The notes below the pieces were generated by a model. That model ran no database searches, was not told the DNA's origin, and saw only the letters and a list, made by a program, of their open reading frames with translations. The translations under genes and the position numbers were made by a program. Of a stretch of DNA of 64,000 nucleotides, positions 50,364 through 61,934 are shown in pieces. Every line of letters begins with the position of its first letter. Positions within the stretch are counted from its first letter, which is position 1. Source of the stretch: Eutreptiella sp. 'Long Island Sound 2002' (Eukaryota; Euglenozoa; Euglenophyceae; Eutreptiales; Eutreptiaceae); the NCBI GenBank assembly GCA_964036045.1, contig OZ038381.1, forward strand, positions 102,925,367 through 102,989,366. Direction: 5' to 3'.

Positions 50364-53312
50364 TGGGAAGTGGACTCGATCGTCTCTGGTTCCTATGACG
50401 GGAACACCTTCGTACAGAGGGTGCTGGACCACCTGTCCAGCCAGGACGAGCCAATCGGGGGTAACCCACCCACCTACGGCGATCCATTCCGAGGCAAGAC
50501 CAGAGATGGCCCTTTGGGTCACCTGGGAAGACCGCCTGAGCCGAAAGCGAGCGGGGTCGCTACCCCTCAAGTAAGCTCCGTGGTTCAAGTGCCCGGAAAA
50601 GCCAAGGCGGAGTCCGATGACTGCCCAAAGGTCCAGGCGTTGAGGGCCAGGCTGAAGCAGAAGTATGGTGACACCTTCTTCAGCGGTAAGCCTGTGTTTC
50701 CTCCACCGGTGCGTGGACCGTATGGCGAGGCCAAGATACGACTGAAGCAGGACCCCCGTGTGTATCGTCACCGGGAGTTTGCCCTGAGGGGCGAGAGGAA
50801 AGAGGCCATGGAGAAGATCCTCCGTGACTTCATCCAGAGAGGCTGGCTTGAGCCGTGCCACTCCGAGTGGGCCTCTCTGTGCTTCGTCGTCCCCAAGAAG
50901 GTTGCCGGTGAGTGGCGGCTCGTGGTCGACTACCGCGGCCTAAACGCCCAAACGCAGCACGACAGCTATACGCTGCCCCTCATTGAGGACATGCTGCAAA
51001 AACAACACCGGCGGAGGATCTTCACGGTGATTGACCTGAAACATGGTTATCATCAGATGCCTCTCGCCGAGGAGTCCCGTGCCTGCACAGCCATGAGCAC
51101 CCCACTTGGACCTCTCCAGTGGAAGGTGATGCCCATGGGCGTTACCAACGGCAATGCGGCTTTTCAGCGGATGCTGGAGAACCTGCTTGAGCCGGTGCGC
51201 GACTGTGCGGACCGCTTCGTGGACGACGTGATCATCGCGTCCGGGGACCCCAGTATGAGCTACGAGGAGCTCCTGGAGGCACATGAAAGGGACGTCACTC
51301 GAGTGCTGGACCTTCTGGTTCGGCACAAGCTCACGGGCAGCAGTGACAAGGCCACCATTGCGGTAAGCGAGGTGGTCTACGCTGGCCACGTAGTCGGGAA
51401 CGGGCAGCGAAAGCCCATACCTGGCAAGGTGGCTGCGATTGAGCACTGGGAAAAGCCCAAAACGGTCTCTGAGCTACGGGCGTATCTGGGGTTCTGCAAT
51501 TACTACTCGGGGTATATCAAAATGTATGCCGAGTATGCAGCCCCCATGACGACCATGCTCAAGGGCAACCGAGAGGAGACCAAGAAGGGGTCCAAGAAGG
51601 CTCTGGTCTGGACAGCTGAGTCCGACCGTGCCTTTGAGGGGATGAAGCAGGCGCTGCTATCCGCAGTGTGTCTGCACCTCGTGGATCCCGACCGAGGGTT
51701 CGTCCTGCGCACCGACGCTTCCGACTACGCCATTGGCGCTGTGTTGGAGCAAGTGCTTGACGACGGGAGGCACGTGCCCGTGGCCTTCTGGAGCCGAGTC
51801 CTGGCGGAAGGCCAGAGACGGACGTGGACGCCCCGTGAGAAGGAGGCGTATGCCATCGTCATGGCTCTCAGGAAATGGGCTGGGTACATAGCCCTCCATC
51901 CCGTCACCGTCTGCACCGACCATCAGAGTCTGCAGTCGTGGCACAAGGAGCACGTTGACACCCCCTCAGGTCCCGCCTCCCGACGGGCAAGATGGCATGA
52001 GACCTTGGCCAAGTTCGACCTCACGGTTGTGTACATTCCTGGAAAGGATAACACCGTGGCGGACTGTCTCAGTAGGTTGGCCTATCCCGCCAGCAAGGGC
52101 ATGACGGACATCTCTGCCCATGGCGATGAGGCTGAGACCGCTGAAGCCAAGAGGATCATCGAAATGGAGCGCCTGATGGAGGAGGAGGGTGCCAAATGCT
52201 TCGTCGTCATGGCCGCGGATGCCCCCCTCGCAACGAGGGTGAGCAGAGCGGTCAGAGTACTCGCCCCTGAGGGAGCCGAGTCCGACAAGCACCTCTTCCC
52301 GGAGTCTTGCCTCCAGGACGACTGGACCGACGATTATGCCAAGTCTGAGGCCTTTGCGGCCGAGTATAGGGCTGTGACCGACCCTGACGACGGGCAGAAG
52401 TGGCCAAAGGGGCTGACTGAAGAAGATGGCAAGCTCTACCGGAATGGTAAGCTGCTAGTACCAGAGTCCCGGGTGCTCGAGCTGTGTGAAGCTTGGCACC
52501 ACCACATGCTGCACCCAGGGGTCAAGAAGCAAGCTCTTGACATGCAGCGTCGGTTCGAGATCGACCATATCGTTCTCTACACCGCCATCAAGAAGGTCAG
52601 GAAGGGTTGCTCCGTCTGTCAGGCCTGCAATCCCGACAACCGGAACGTCAAGGGGGAACCCCAATGGACCCCGGTTCCTGACCAGCCCATGGAGAGCGTG
52701 GCCATGGACGTCTTCTCCATGCCTGAGGTGCACATTGGCAAGGAGACCTTTGACTGTGTGGTTCTCTGTGTGGACCGCCACAGCGGCTACGTTGTAGCCG
52801 TTCCGGCACACAAAAAGGGGTTGCTTGCCAGAGAAGTGGCAGTCATGATGATTCGTCATTGGCTGACCGTCTTTGACATCCCCCGCACCATTTGCAGTGA
52901 CCGAGGGCCCCAGTTTACTGGTGGCTGGTTCAAGGCTATGTGTTCCCTCTTGGGGATACGTCATGCCAAGAGCGTCGCCTATCTCAGCCGGTCTAACGGC
53001 CGTGCTGAAGTGGCTGGACGGCAGCTGTTCGAGAAGCTGCGCAAGATCCACATCACCAATCCACGGCGGAACTGGTTGGAGGAGATGTGGCCTGCTCTGA
53101 AGGCCCATCATGACACCCCCACTCCGGGCGGTTTGTCCCCTCACCAGATTCTGTTCGGCAGGGACCCCCTGGGTAGGGGACTTCCCTTGTCTGGTGATGG
53201 CATGGCCATGGATGCCAAGGAGTTCTTCGCGCGGCAAGAGCAAACGGCGCGGGACATCCGCCAGCAGCTCAAGAAGGAGCATGCTGAGCGTCAGAAGTCC
53301 GCCCCGAGCTAA
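50364..53312 (+). pseudogene. Element 2 pol: reverse transcriptase, RNase H and integrase
   Basis: About 980 open codons after the TGA. RT (residues ~125-320): WRLVVDYRGLNAQT, FTVIDLKHGYHQMPL, PMGVTNGNAAFQRM, DRFVDDVIIA. RNase H (~440-570): VLRTDASDYAIGAV, TDHQSLQSW. Integrase: zinc motif H711/H715 and C747/C750 (CSVCQAC), then D780, D844 and E880 with exact D-35-E spacing, so all catalytic residues remain. The polymerase and integrase could both be active in sequence. The frame ends at TAA 53310-53312, followed without shift by the chromodomain part. Confidence 0.93.
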
Positions 53313-53819
53313 ACAGCGCAGAAGTTCAGGGTGGGAGACCCGGTGTGGGTGATCAGACCCCGCCCTATGGGCACCCACCGCACCAAGACCTGGTTCACAC
53401 CCGGCGAGGTGGTGCGCAGGATTGGTGAGGACACCTACCGCATCAAGGTGGGTCACGGACAGTTCCGGGAGCGCCACGAGAGTCAACTCCGTGTGCGGGA
53501 ACCCGACCTCCGTGGCCAACATGTGTCCCTGAGCTATGCCGCGCATGAGGCTGATTCGGATGATGACTATGCTGAGCAGGACGACTATACTGTCGAGAAG
53601 ATCCTGGCTCAGCGTCCGAAAGCCTCGGCACCCGGAGGTCTGGAGTTCAAGGTTCGTTGGCGAGGCTATGGGCCGTCCCACGATACCTGGGAACCCGTCT
53701 CCTCGTTCGTGCCGCGGGTCAATACTCCCTTCATGGAGTACATCCGCAAGCACAAGACCAAGATCCACGTCTCGGACTTCGCAGCACTCACCCGGGCGAT
53801 TGCAGCCAGGGGCGCCTGA
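53313..53819 (+). pseudogene. Element 2 pol: integrase C-terminus and chromodomain
   Basis: Same frame as integrase after TAA 53310. It starts with the GPF/SH3-like integrase tail (FRVGDPVWVIRP, TWFTPGEVVRRIGEDTY, RHESQLRV), then an acidic linker, then a chromodomain: TVEKILAQRP, LEFKVRWRGYGPSHDTWEP. The domain directs integration to marked chromatin in chromoviruses. It ends at TGA 53817-53819. Confidence 0.92.
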
Positions 53820-55281
53820 TCAGTGCCCTGAGCTCTCCCCTGATGCGTCATGAGCGCTTGTATGCCGACGAATCCTCCCTTACTTGCTTGCTCTCTTCCA
53901 TCTTTCGGTGACAGAGTGGCCATATACCCCCCCTGCTGAATCCAGAGGAGGATGGCCCCTCTCTTTCAATTCTATTCGTCACTCCCCACCTGCTGAATCC
54001 TTGGGAAACCAGGTAGGGCGACTGACCTTCATTTTTCTGAGCTCTTGGGGCCTTGAAGCCCATACGGCGTTGCGCAACCGATGCCGCTGTCATCGGCATT
54101 GCGAATTTTTGGTGTGTGGTCTGGTTCCATGGCACTTGCGGAATCCAGACCAGTCGACGTGTGTCAGCTGACTGTATATGGCCTGAACTCAGGCGTTTTC
54201 CTGTCCACCCTCCTGCATTGCCTTATCCTGACCGTGGCGTGGTTTGGCGCTCTGTCCAGAGCGGGTTTTACACGCCTATTTACCCAGATTGTTGCTTGTT
54301 TTTCTGCCCTCCAGGATATGTGCATCTGTATGTTAAGTGTCATCAGCCCATCGCTGAGGGATGGACTGCTTTTCACCACGAATCGGGATACAGAGGCGCC
54401 TTGAGTCGCCGTGTACATGTTCATACAGCCTGGTCCAGCCTGGGCCAGTACCTGAATACAGATTCTACTGTTTGAGTGCCTGTGATACCGTGTTGCCCTA
54501 TTCGCTGTGATGTGTGGAGATCCTGATGGCGCCAGGCGGGAAGCCCAGTTGCCTGACTACACTCCCAGCAGTCCGCCACTGTCAGTCCCAGTGTGAGCCT
54601 ACCGATTCGCAGGCGCACTTGCATTCGGATGGCGGCCTCCGGTGCTCGTGACCTCGGTCAGTCTGCCTGGGAAACTGGTGGTTTGAGGAGTCGACGCCTC
54701 CGCCCACACTGCATGAGGACTCCCTCATGTATGGCCTTCGTGGCAGTAGGGCGAGGGAAAAGACGGCCTTGATGCCCGATCCCTTCAGGAGGAGTTCCCT
54801 TAAGATCTGGGGTTCTTAAGGAGTTCGACTATGGCACTCTGGACTCGCGTCGTATGGATATGGACATGGTGCGCCCGAGGAAGGACCCGTGCGGACTCTC
54901 CCCAGTCGGCGGGCCTTGGGAAGCTTGGGGTAGCCTGATGGATCTTTGTGGTCGCTCTCGACCTGTGGGACCACCTCGGTCGTCGTGTGTCGCCTATGTT
55001 GGCCGTGTATGCCACTGCCACTGTGGTGGTGACCGTAGCAGCCGGCACCCGGTGCGCCTGGTATGGGTTAACGGGTCCTTTGGATGCCGAACAATCGCCG
55101 CCAGGACCCGGGACTTGATACTTGATACTATACATGTGCCACGAGCTTATACTGCATCATACCTATCTTACTGTGTGTGAGTCAACCTGAAGTGAGGATG
55201 TGACCCCCCCCCTTCAGGATATGGTCCTGGGTACCCGCTGCCATGCTTGGGTATTATCGAGCCCCCCCCAGGGTTTGCTCT
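53820..55281 (+). other. Element 2 long 3' untranslated region
   Basis: About 1.46 kb between the chromodomain stop and the purine tract, more than three times that of Element 1. Only short frames are present and none is recognised. Phrases such as cctgctgaatcc occur twice near 53930 and 53985. Confidence 0.6.
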
Positions 55282-55292
55282 AAGGAGGGGGG
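55282..55292 (+). other. Element 2 polypurine tract
   Basis: AAGGAGGGGGG lies immediately before the 3' LTR (TGAAGCGG), in the position of the plus-strand primer. Confidence 0.8.
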
Positions 55293-58230
55293 TGAAGCGG
55301 TACCCAGAACCCCATGGCCCGGTTACGGCATACAACCGGTCTCCGGTCCACTAACCCTATGTTCCGTGCCGTAAAGCCCCGCATCGGCAACCGATGCACC
55401 GCCAGCGGAGATTTGTGTATCAGAATATCAGGAATCAACAGGGTTTTATTTTCATATTGTTTCCGTCAATTTTTACGCTTCCGTTCTGATACTCACTGTT
55501 TTGACTGCTGGCGGTTGGATCGCGACTTTACCGTAACCGCCAGTTTAACTGTAATTAATGGAAATTTTAACGCTATCCGTCACGAAGGCTCCAAAGTCGT
55601 CAGATACTGCATGGATGCTTCCACAATTTTCACATCTTACACTCGCAACCTTAATCCGAATTTTTCAGGATGTCGAAATCGGATTTTCGACTTCGACATC
55701 CCCGCACTTGATTTGACCTCTTTCGAGTGGACCTACGTGCTTCCCTATGCACGAATCAACTTTCCTTTTATCCTGCCCCCCATTTGTCTTAAAGATATAG
55801 GCAAAACAAAGTTGATTCGTGAGGCCACTTGTGAAGGTCATATCTCGTGTTGCTTGCGAGGATTTACGATAAGGAAACGTGGGATGTATTCACAATACTC
55901 CCGACGTAATTTAGGAAGCATCATATGCCTTGCGTCTCTACACGTGCGCGCTAGTGTAATGGATCATGGTCAAGAGGGTAGAGTTTGCGTTATAACTCTA
56001 TGGCCATGATATTGCGTGCGTTAAGATAACTTTCGAGTGTAGCGCGCAAGTGTTGGTGTTGCATAGGAACTCTTCTTGAGTTCCTATGAGCGATTGACAC
56101 AAAGTTATGCCCTTGGAGGGGCATGACATATCGTGGTGGGAGCTACCTTTTTGGGCAATATGTGGTATGTGCCATGTGTTGTGTTGCGTGCCCATTTGGC
56201 GGGTCCATTACTCCAAGCCAAGCCCGCCAATGGACCACATATTGTGCAAGCCTCTTCTCCATACTCCCTACGGTCAATTGCAAGCCTAACCTTCGTGAAG
56301 GGAAGCTTGTGTGGTGATCCCGAAGCGATGCGTTGGGAGCAAGGTGTGTGTTTTGCAATTTTCCATATTTTCATGTGCCCACTTGGGAAGTAGCGCTCGT
56401 AACCTTTCAAGGCGCCCCAAGTGGAGCACATATATGGAATCGAAGGTCATTGGTGTCAAGTCAATGTGTTTAGAAGGATTAGTTGATTGCACGATCCAAG
56501 CCGAAGATATTATAATATAATTGTGCACCTTTCAATGCACTTTTGTGTGTCTTCGTGCCAATTTTGCCATTTTTGGCCCGTCATGATGTCAAGTGGCGAC
56601 CGTGTATCTCAACGTTGCCTTCAATTGACATCATGACCAAAGTATGATATGGAGGCACATACTTCGGTGCCCAACATATCTTGGACCCGGCGAATAACTC
56701 CTCTTAGGCTTGGCATACCGTGGCCGCCATGTTGGCGATTTGGGACTATCCCAAATCATGGGCTCACTTGGCGACCCTGCCATTCCCAATACCGGAGGAG
56801 TTGGGCGACGCCCAAAAGATATGTTGGACACATATGACTTGATACCAATCCTATGGCACACTTCGGTCCCAGTCGGGCATGTGCCTCATTTGCTCTAACC
56901 ATGAGTGTGCGCATTTTTGGCCATTTTGAGCATTTTTCCACTTTTGCTGCCCGCCGTGCACTATGTTCTAACCCTCGTGCACGCCGGACGCATGGATCAA
57001 TGGACCATATATGACATGGGTGATATGGGTCATCGTCCCCATGGTCCACACACCACGTGGGCGAAGCGGAGCCACCTTCGTTAAGGCGCTAGCCCAAAGT
57101 GAGTGTGGGCAACTTTGCCATTTTGGCATTTGTGGAACCAATTGGGATCGTCACCAAGCCAAGTGGCATGGAGATCATTGAGAGCCAAGGGCATGGGAGT
57201 CTCTGTTGGACTCCCGGTGGATCGTGTATCGAATGGCGGATCCGATCTCCAAGCCGGCGTGGAGGGATACTATTGGGAGCACACCGAATTTTGGCTCATT
57301 TCAAGCAGCCAAAATGACCCAATTTTGGGACCCCAATTTCCCCCTTCCGTGTGGTCAATTGGCGGGCCCATTCCTCTAAGCCCATAAGAAGCCCGGACCT
57401 AAATTCAAGTTGTGCACTCAGATATGAGTCCTAGGTCCTGCCTCCTACCCTGTGGGCCATTGGCCTTACCTTGGCCGGGCGAGCCACGCGTGGGAATGAC
57501 GCCAATTTTGGTGATTTTGGCATCATGACCCCACTTGACTCATCCGTGTTGCCCTGATGCCGGGACCTCAGAGGGAACCAGGTTGGGTGAGGGCTCCACG
57601 GAGTTCCTACTCGAATGGGCATAGGGTCAGTTGCCTAGTCCCTACCTCTGGCGGGTCCGGACGAAGGGTCAATTTTGGAGTTTTTCAGGCTAATATCAGT
57701 TTGGGCTGAAACAGCCCATTTTCAGCTACCAACTCCTGAGGGATATCGGCGGGCCCATATCTCTGGCTCAGAGAGGAGTTCGGACCTGCCGTTAAGGGAG
57801 CATAGGAGGCCATTGTCGGTTGGCCTTGGAGCTAATTGGTTCTCAGGAACTCGCCTGTGGCTGTGCGGGACACCTCCCCCATTGGCAGGGTTTCAGGGTC
57901 CGGACTGAGCAGGGCATGGGTTGTGTTTGAGCCCCCGCCCCCACCAGCCACTGAGAGGGTCGGACCTGGAATTGGGATATGAGTTAGGACTGAGTGTCTA
58001 TTGTCCTGTGATGCCCTTACCCCAGTCCAGTCTTAACCCCATGTGTACATATCCTGATGTGTTGTTGTACATACTTTCGTTCCCTCTTTGCAGAGTGGCA
58101 AGGATTCTGAAACGCTTTGTCACATGACACAGGCGTATTGATGCCCATGTGAGCGTAGTGCCTTGCCTGCCTGCTCACCTGTGCGTGTCACCGCAGCGTC
58201 CCGTGGCCGGCCCCCCACGGGAACGCGTCA
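55293..58230 (+). repeat. Element 2 3' LTR (~2938 bp)
   Basis: Direct repeat of 41125-44066, ends TG...CA. Differences from the 5' copy are sparse substitutions and small indels (for example acccaca/acccaga and a 4-5 base difference near 41863/56031). The inverted repeat, short hairpin and 231-codon open frame (55314-56009) are all kept. Confidence 0.92.
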
Positions 58231-59244
58231 GTGGATAAGGAGCAGGAACCAGAGTGGAGCGTGCCAGAGAGAAAGGAGCACCTCCACTTGGCGCATATAC
58301 CTCCAAGGGTCGGGGAAGAGGAGAAGGCCAGGTGGGTGGTGGAAGAGGACAGAGGTAAACAGGAGCTGAGGGTGTATCCACAGCTGGTGCACATGCTAGC
58401 TCAAGTACGAGGGGGGCCGGAGGTGGTAGAGCTGAACAAGTACTTGGAGGGCAAGCCGGGACAGCGGGTCCACTACCCCAATGTGCTGAAGCTGGAATCG
58501 CTGCCAAAAAGGCTGTAGACCAGAAGGCTGCAGGCAATCACGGGGCAGGTGCCGTTGCGGGAAACAATCATGAGGTGGTACAGACATAAGGGTATGGACC
58601 TCCCGGAGGAGTACATGAGATGCCACGGTGGCCAAGGGCAAGAAACATATGAGCACTTCATGCGGTGTGAACAGTATAAGGGGATCAAGGAACCACTGGT
58701 TCGGAATCAGGACGTCCCGTTGCTCAAGAAGGGTGCAAGAGGCAGAAGCGCGGTGGAGAGAGAGCTGGGGAAAGAAGGGCACCGCAAGGGACTGTGGCAC
58801 ATGGTGATAGTGAAACCGCTGTGGCGGGCACTCCAGGAGCATACAGTGTCACCGGAGGACATGGCGCACAGGCTGTTGCGGCGTATGGTGGAACATCCCC
58901 AGGAGCGCATGGCGTGCAAAGAGACGCAGTTGGAGGCGCGGGCGGACGACATGCGTGATCCAGTCACCAAGCGGGTGGAGATGGCGTTGATCAGGTACAA
59001 CCCAAGAATCACGGAGATGGAAGTACGCAGGCGGCCAGATTGGCGGCCAAGGCGGTCAGGGATAAGAGCAGAGGGAAGGCCTGATGGCACGCAGACAAAG
59101 GAGAATCCGGCAGATATGAGGGCAGGACGGGTGTACGGTTTCACCGCGCAGGGGGACGTCAGGAAGGGGACCGGAGGGAAAGGGGCAGCAGAGGCGCCCG
59201 TCGCATGGACAGGAGCGTCCGGGACTGGGCACACAGAGTCGTAG
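58231..59244 (+). pseudogene. LINE ORF2: C-terminal part, resumed after Element 2
   Basis: The frame that stops at 41124 resumes here if one G at the junction is counted once. Up to TAG 58516-58518 it has no recognised fold; then 58549-59244 is open and includes a LINE-type terminal zinc knuckle CHGGQGQETYEHFMRC (about 58621-58668), the pattern C...ET..H....C common at the end of ORF2 proteins. The remainder is basic and Arg-rich. Ends at TAG 59242-59244. Confidence 0.82.
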
Positions 59245-59510
59245 GGCGGAGCAAGAAGCAGGCCAAGGGGGAGCGGAAAGGGGTGATATGACGAGGGGAA
59301 AGCAAAGCGGGGACGAGGACGACGACAGTACAGACCGGAACGAGGCCGATGGCCACCAGGCGAAGTCCTCGGATCGCGGGGGAGAAGATGTGGAAGAGAA
59401 GCCGCGGGTGTACCCAGAGCACCACACACGTAGGGCGCGCGAACAGCGGGGGTAAAGAGCGTGGGTGGTGAGGGAAGCGGCGACATGGTGCAGGGCTCAG
59501 GCGCGGTCCC
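59245..59510 (+). other. LINE 3' flank or UTR with a 55-residue frame
   Basis: Purine-rich. A small ATG frame at 59288-59455 encodes 55 residues rich in Asp, Glu and Arg (TRGKQSGDEDDD at its start). No family recognised. No tail or target duplication was found, so the 3' end of the LINE is not fixed. Confidence 0.35.
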
Positions 59511-61934
59511 ATGTGCAGCGCAATGTCCCACAAGCCTGACCCACAGCCCAGCCAGCCACCGGCAGTGAGGGCCGAGGTGGCCCGCATGCAGGCGGGCGCA
59601 GCCCCGCGGCCCCCCTCGCCGGCGTCCTCGGCGACATCTGTGGACGTATCGTCGCCCTCGTCTCCGGAGAGCCCGGAGACGGTCAGGGGGGAAGGGCCGG
59701 GGGCTACAGGGCGGCGGAGGGGGGAAGGAGCCGTGGTGGGGAAGGGAGAGGGATGGGACAAGGGAGGACAGGCTGGGCAGGGAGGGGCGGGGCAGAGGGG
59801 GTGGCGGCAGAGGCTGAAGGGCAAGGGAAGGGGCAGGGGCAAAGGGCGGCGGAAGGGCCACAGGCGGACCCGTTCAACGTCGTAGATGTGAGGGCGGGCA
59901 TGGATATGAGAAGGAGGGAGTGGAGGAGTCAGAGGGAGTTGGTAGTCGCAGACATCCTCGAGGTGTCGTATGATGAGGGGGAGGGGGCGGGGAGGATGGC
60001 GGTGGAGGGAGGCCCAGTACAGCCGTCGGCGCCCAATGTGCCGTCGGCTGCAATGAAGTCCATTCTTTTGGAGCTGCGGAGATAGGAGGAAGTCAAGGGC
60101 GGCCGAGGGCAGCTAGAGGCGGGAGCGGCAGGGAGCGGAGACAGCAGCGTAAGCGCCGGAGGGAGAGGGCGGACGGGCAAGGGAGGGAAAGGGCAGGCAG
60201 GGACGTCGGGGGCTGTACACGCAAAGGGACACCTGGCAGGAAAGGGGGGAAAAGGGAGTGGACGGGGGCAACAGTGGCCGCAGCCCCAACGCTCGTTCAG
60301 GCAGTCGCCGCCGAGGTCGCCTCGACGGGTCAGTGCGGCGGTAAGGGCGGAGGAGGAGATGGAGGTGCGCCGCCAGCAGGCGGCGCGGTACGAGGCGCTG
60401 GCGCACGTGGAGCACCAGCGCTGTCGCCGCCAGCCCCCGGAGCAGGGACCGGACACCATCTAGCAGTTGGAGATGGAGCCGGGGAGGACGGGGATGAGGG
60501 GGGGGCAGGCGGAGCAGAGCAGCGCAGCGGTGCAGGGCAGTGGTGCGGGACAGGTAGAAGGCGGCAAGGGCAAGCAGGGGAAAGGAGCGAGGCAACAAGG
60601 GCTACAGGGGAAGGGACAGGGGATGGCGGGACTCCACGGAGTAGGCGGCAAGGGACGCGGGGCAATGGGGCAACAAGGCAAGGGGCAGGGGAAGGGGAGT
60701 GGCCTTGGGTACATGTGCTCGCCGGTGTTCCCAGGGATGGGATTCGGATGGTGGGGAGGTGTAGTCCCGCCAGCCGTCCCACCAATCGTCCCACCATTCC
60801 CGCCGCCGCCATACCTGGCGATTGGGATGATGTACCCGCCCCTGCCGGCGTACCCGGGCAGGCAGCCACAGGCGCACATGCAGCAGCACCAGCAGGCCGG
60901 TGAGACAGCGTGGGGGGCGCAGGAAGGGAAGGGAGAAGAGCACAGGAGGGCGTGGGAGAGGTTAGGGGAGGCAGAGAGGAGCCTGCGGGAGAGGGAGGCC
61001 AGGGTCAAGGGTGAGGTTGGCAGGGTGGAGGATGGGAGGACGGAAGGGACCGACAGGCCGCAGGGAGGGGAAGCACAGGCAGTGGAGGAGCTGCAGAGGG
61101 CGTGGGCGGACCTTCGGAGAAGGCAGGAGGGGGTTGAGAGGGCGGAACGGGAGGGAGGACGACAAGAGGAGGGTAGGGGGGGGGAGGATACCCCACCGGT
61201 GCCGTTCTGACAGCCGGCTATCCCACCGGAGCAGGAGGGAGAGATGCAGGAGAGGGCATGGAGGCTGATCAGGGGGGAGGCGGCGAGGCTGGCGGACAGG
61301 GACAGGGAGGTGGCGGCGCGGGAGCGCAGGGTGCAGGAGGAGGAGGAGGCGGTGGCCCGGGGGGCCCACCGGGTCCTCCCTGATCCCGAAAGGGACACCC
61401 CCTCCACGGATGTGGAGAGGCAGTCGCCGTCAGGGAAAAGAGCCAGGGAGGTGGACGAGGAGGCAGGGCAGGAAAGGGGGAAGCGGCGCAGGGGGAAGGA
61501 GCGAGGGGAAGGGGAGGCAGAGGGGGCACCGCGGCCGGCCAGCCCCAGTCCAGAGCGGACGCCAACGGACTGGGACTCGGAGTCCCCGCCGCCGCGGCAG
61601 TATGCGCCGCCGCCGGTGCGGAGGGGACCCGGGACGGTCGCGGAGTGGACGGAGGGGGAAGTGGCGGAGCTGGCCCGCTACGTGAAGTGGGTGGGGAAGA
61701 CGAGGGGAAGGCGGGAGAAGATGGGGGCCCCGTGCCTTCAGTGACCTGGTCGGCAGGGCGGGGAGGCCCAGGGAAAGGGGGCCGGAGATGGATGAGGGGC
61801 GGTGGAGGAGGATGCTGGGAGCGGCGCTCCCGGCGGTGCGCCTGGACTGTCTCCAGGAGAAGGGAAAGAAGCCCAGGGTTCAGATGCTGCGAGAGCTATT
61901 GCAGGGGGAGAGGCGGTGCGGTGTCGACGCGTAG
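59511..61934 (+). pseudogene. Degenerate long ORF (~800 codons), family unknown; possibly a retroelement ORF1
   Basis: Coding-like sequence runs mostly in one frame from about 59750 to 61740 with stops only at 60083 (TAG), 60461 (TAG) and 61208 (TGA). It begins in another frame (59511-59750, Pro/Ser-rich) and ends in a third (to TAG 61932-61934: RPRERGPEMDEGRW, VQMLRELLQGERRC), so there are two frameshifts. Segments in order: Gly/Lys-rich, a short helix (EEEMEVRRQQAARYEAL), Gly/Gln-rich, a Pro-rich run (VPPIVPPFPPPPYL), a long coiled coil (residues rich in Glu, Arg and Ala, about 60900-61380), an acidic and Pro/Ser stretch, and a short C-terminal helix region. Composition and place next to a LINE suggest an ORF1 of another LINE, but no conserved domain shows this. 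Confidence 0.45.

Larger units (their letters stand above)
41125..58230 (+). mobile_element. Element 2: full-length Ty3/gypsy chromovirus-like LTR retrotransposon nested in the LINE
   Basis: 17.1 kb with 2.94-kb LTRs (TG...CA ends), an extra leader ORF, gag, protease, the DIRS-like domain, RT, RNase H, integrase and chromodomain. It sits inside the RNase H domain of the LINE ORF2, so it is younger than the LINE. Its pol is less damaged than that of Element 1: one TGA and one TAA, no pol frameshift. I could not find a clean target duplication (gcaag before, gtgga after), nor a standard primer binding site after the 5' LTR. Confidence 0.93.

Noticed and set aside
36573-59244. Alternative genetic code in which stop codons are read as amino acids
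   Set aside because: TGA, TAA and TAG all occur within frames, together with frameshifts and a lost catalytic residue, and positions differ between related copies. Decay explains them, apart from the shared UAG at the gag/pol border.
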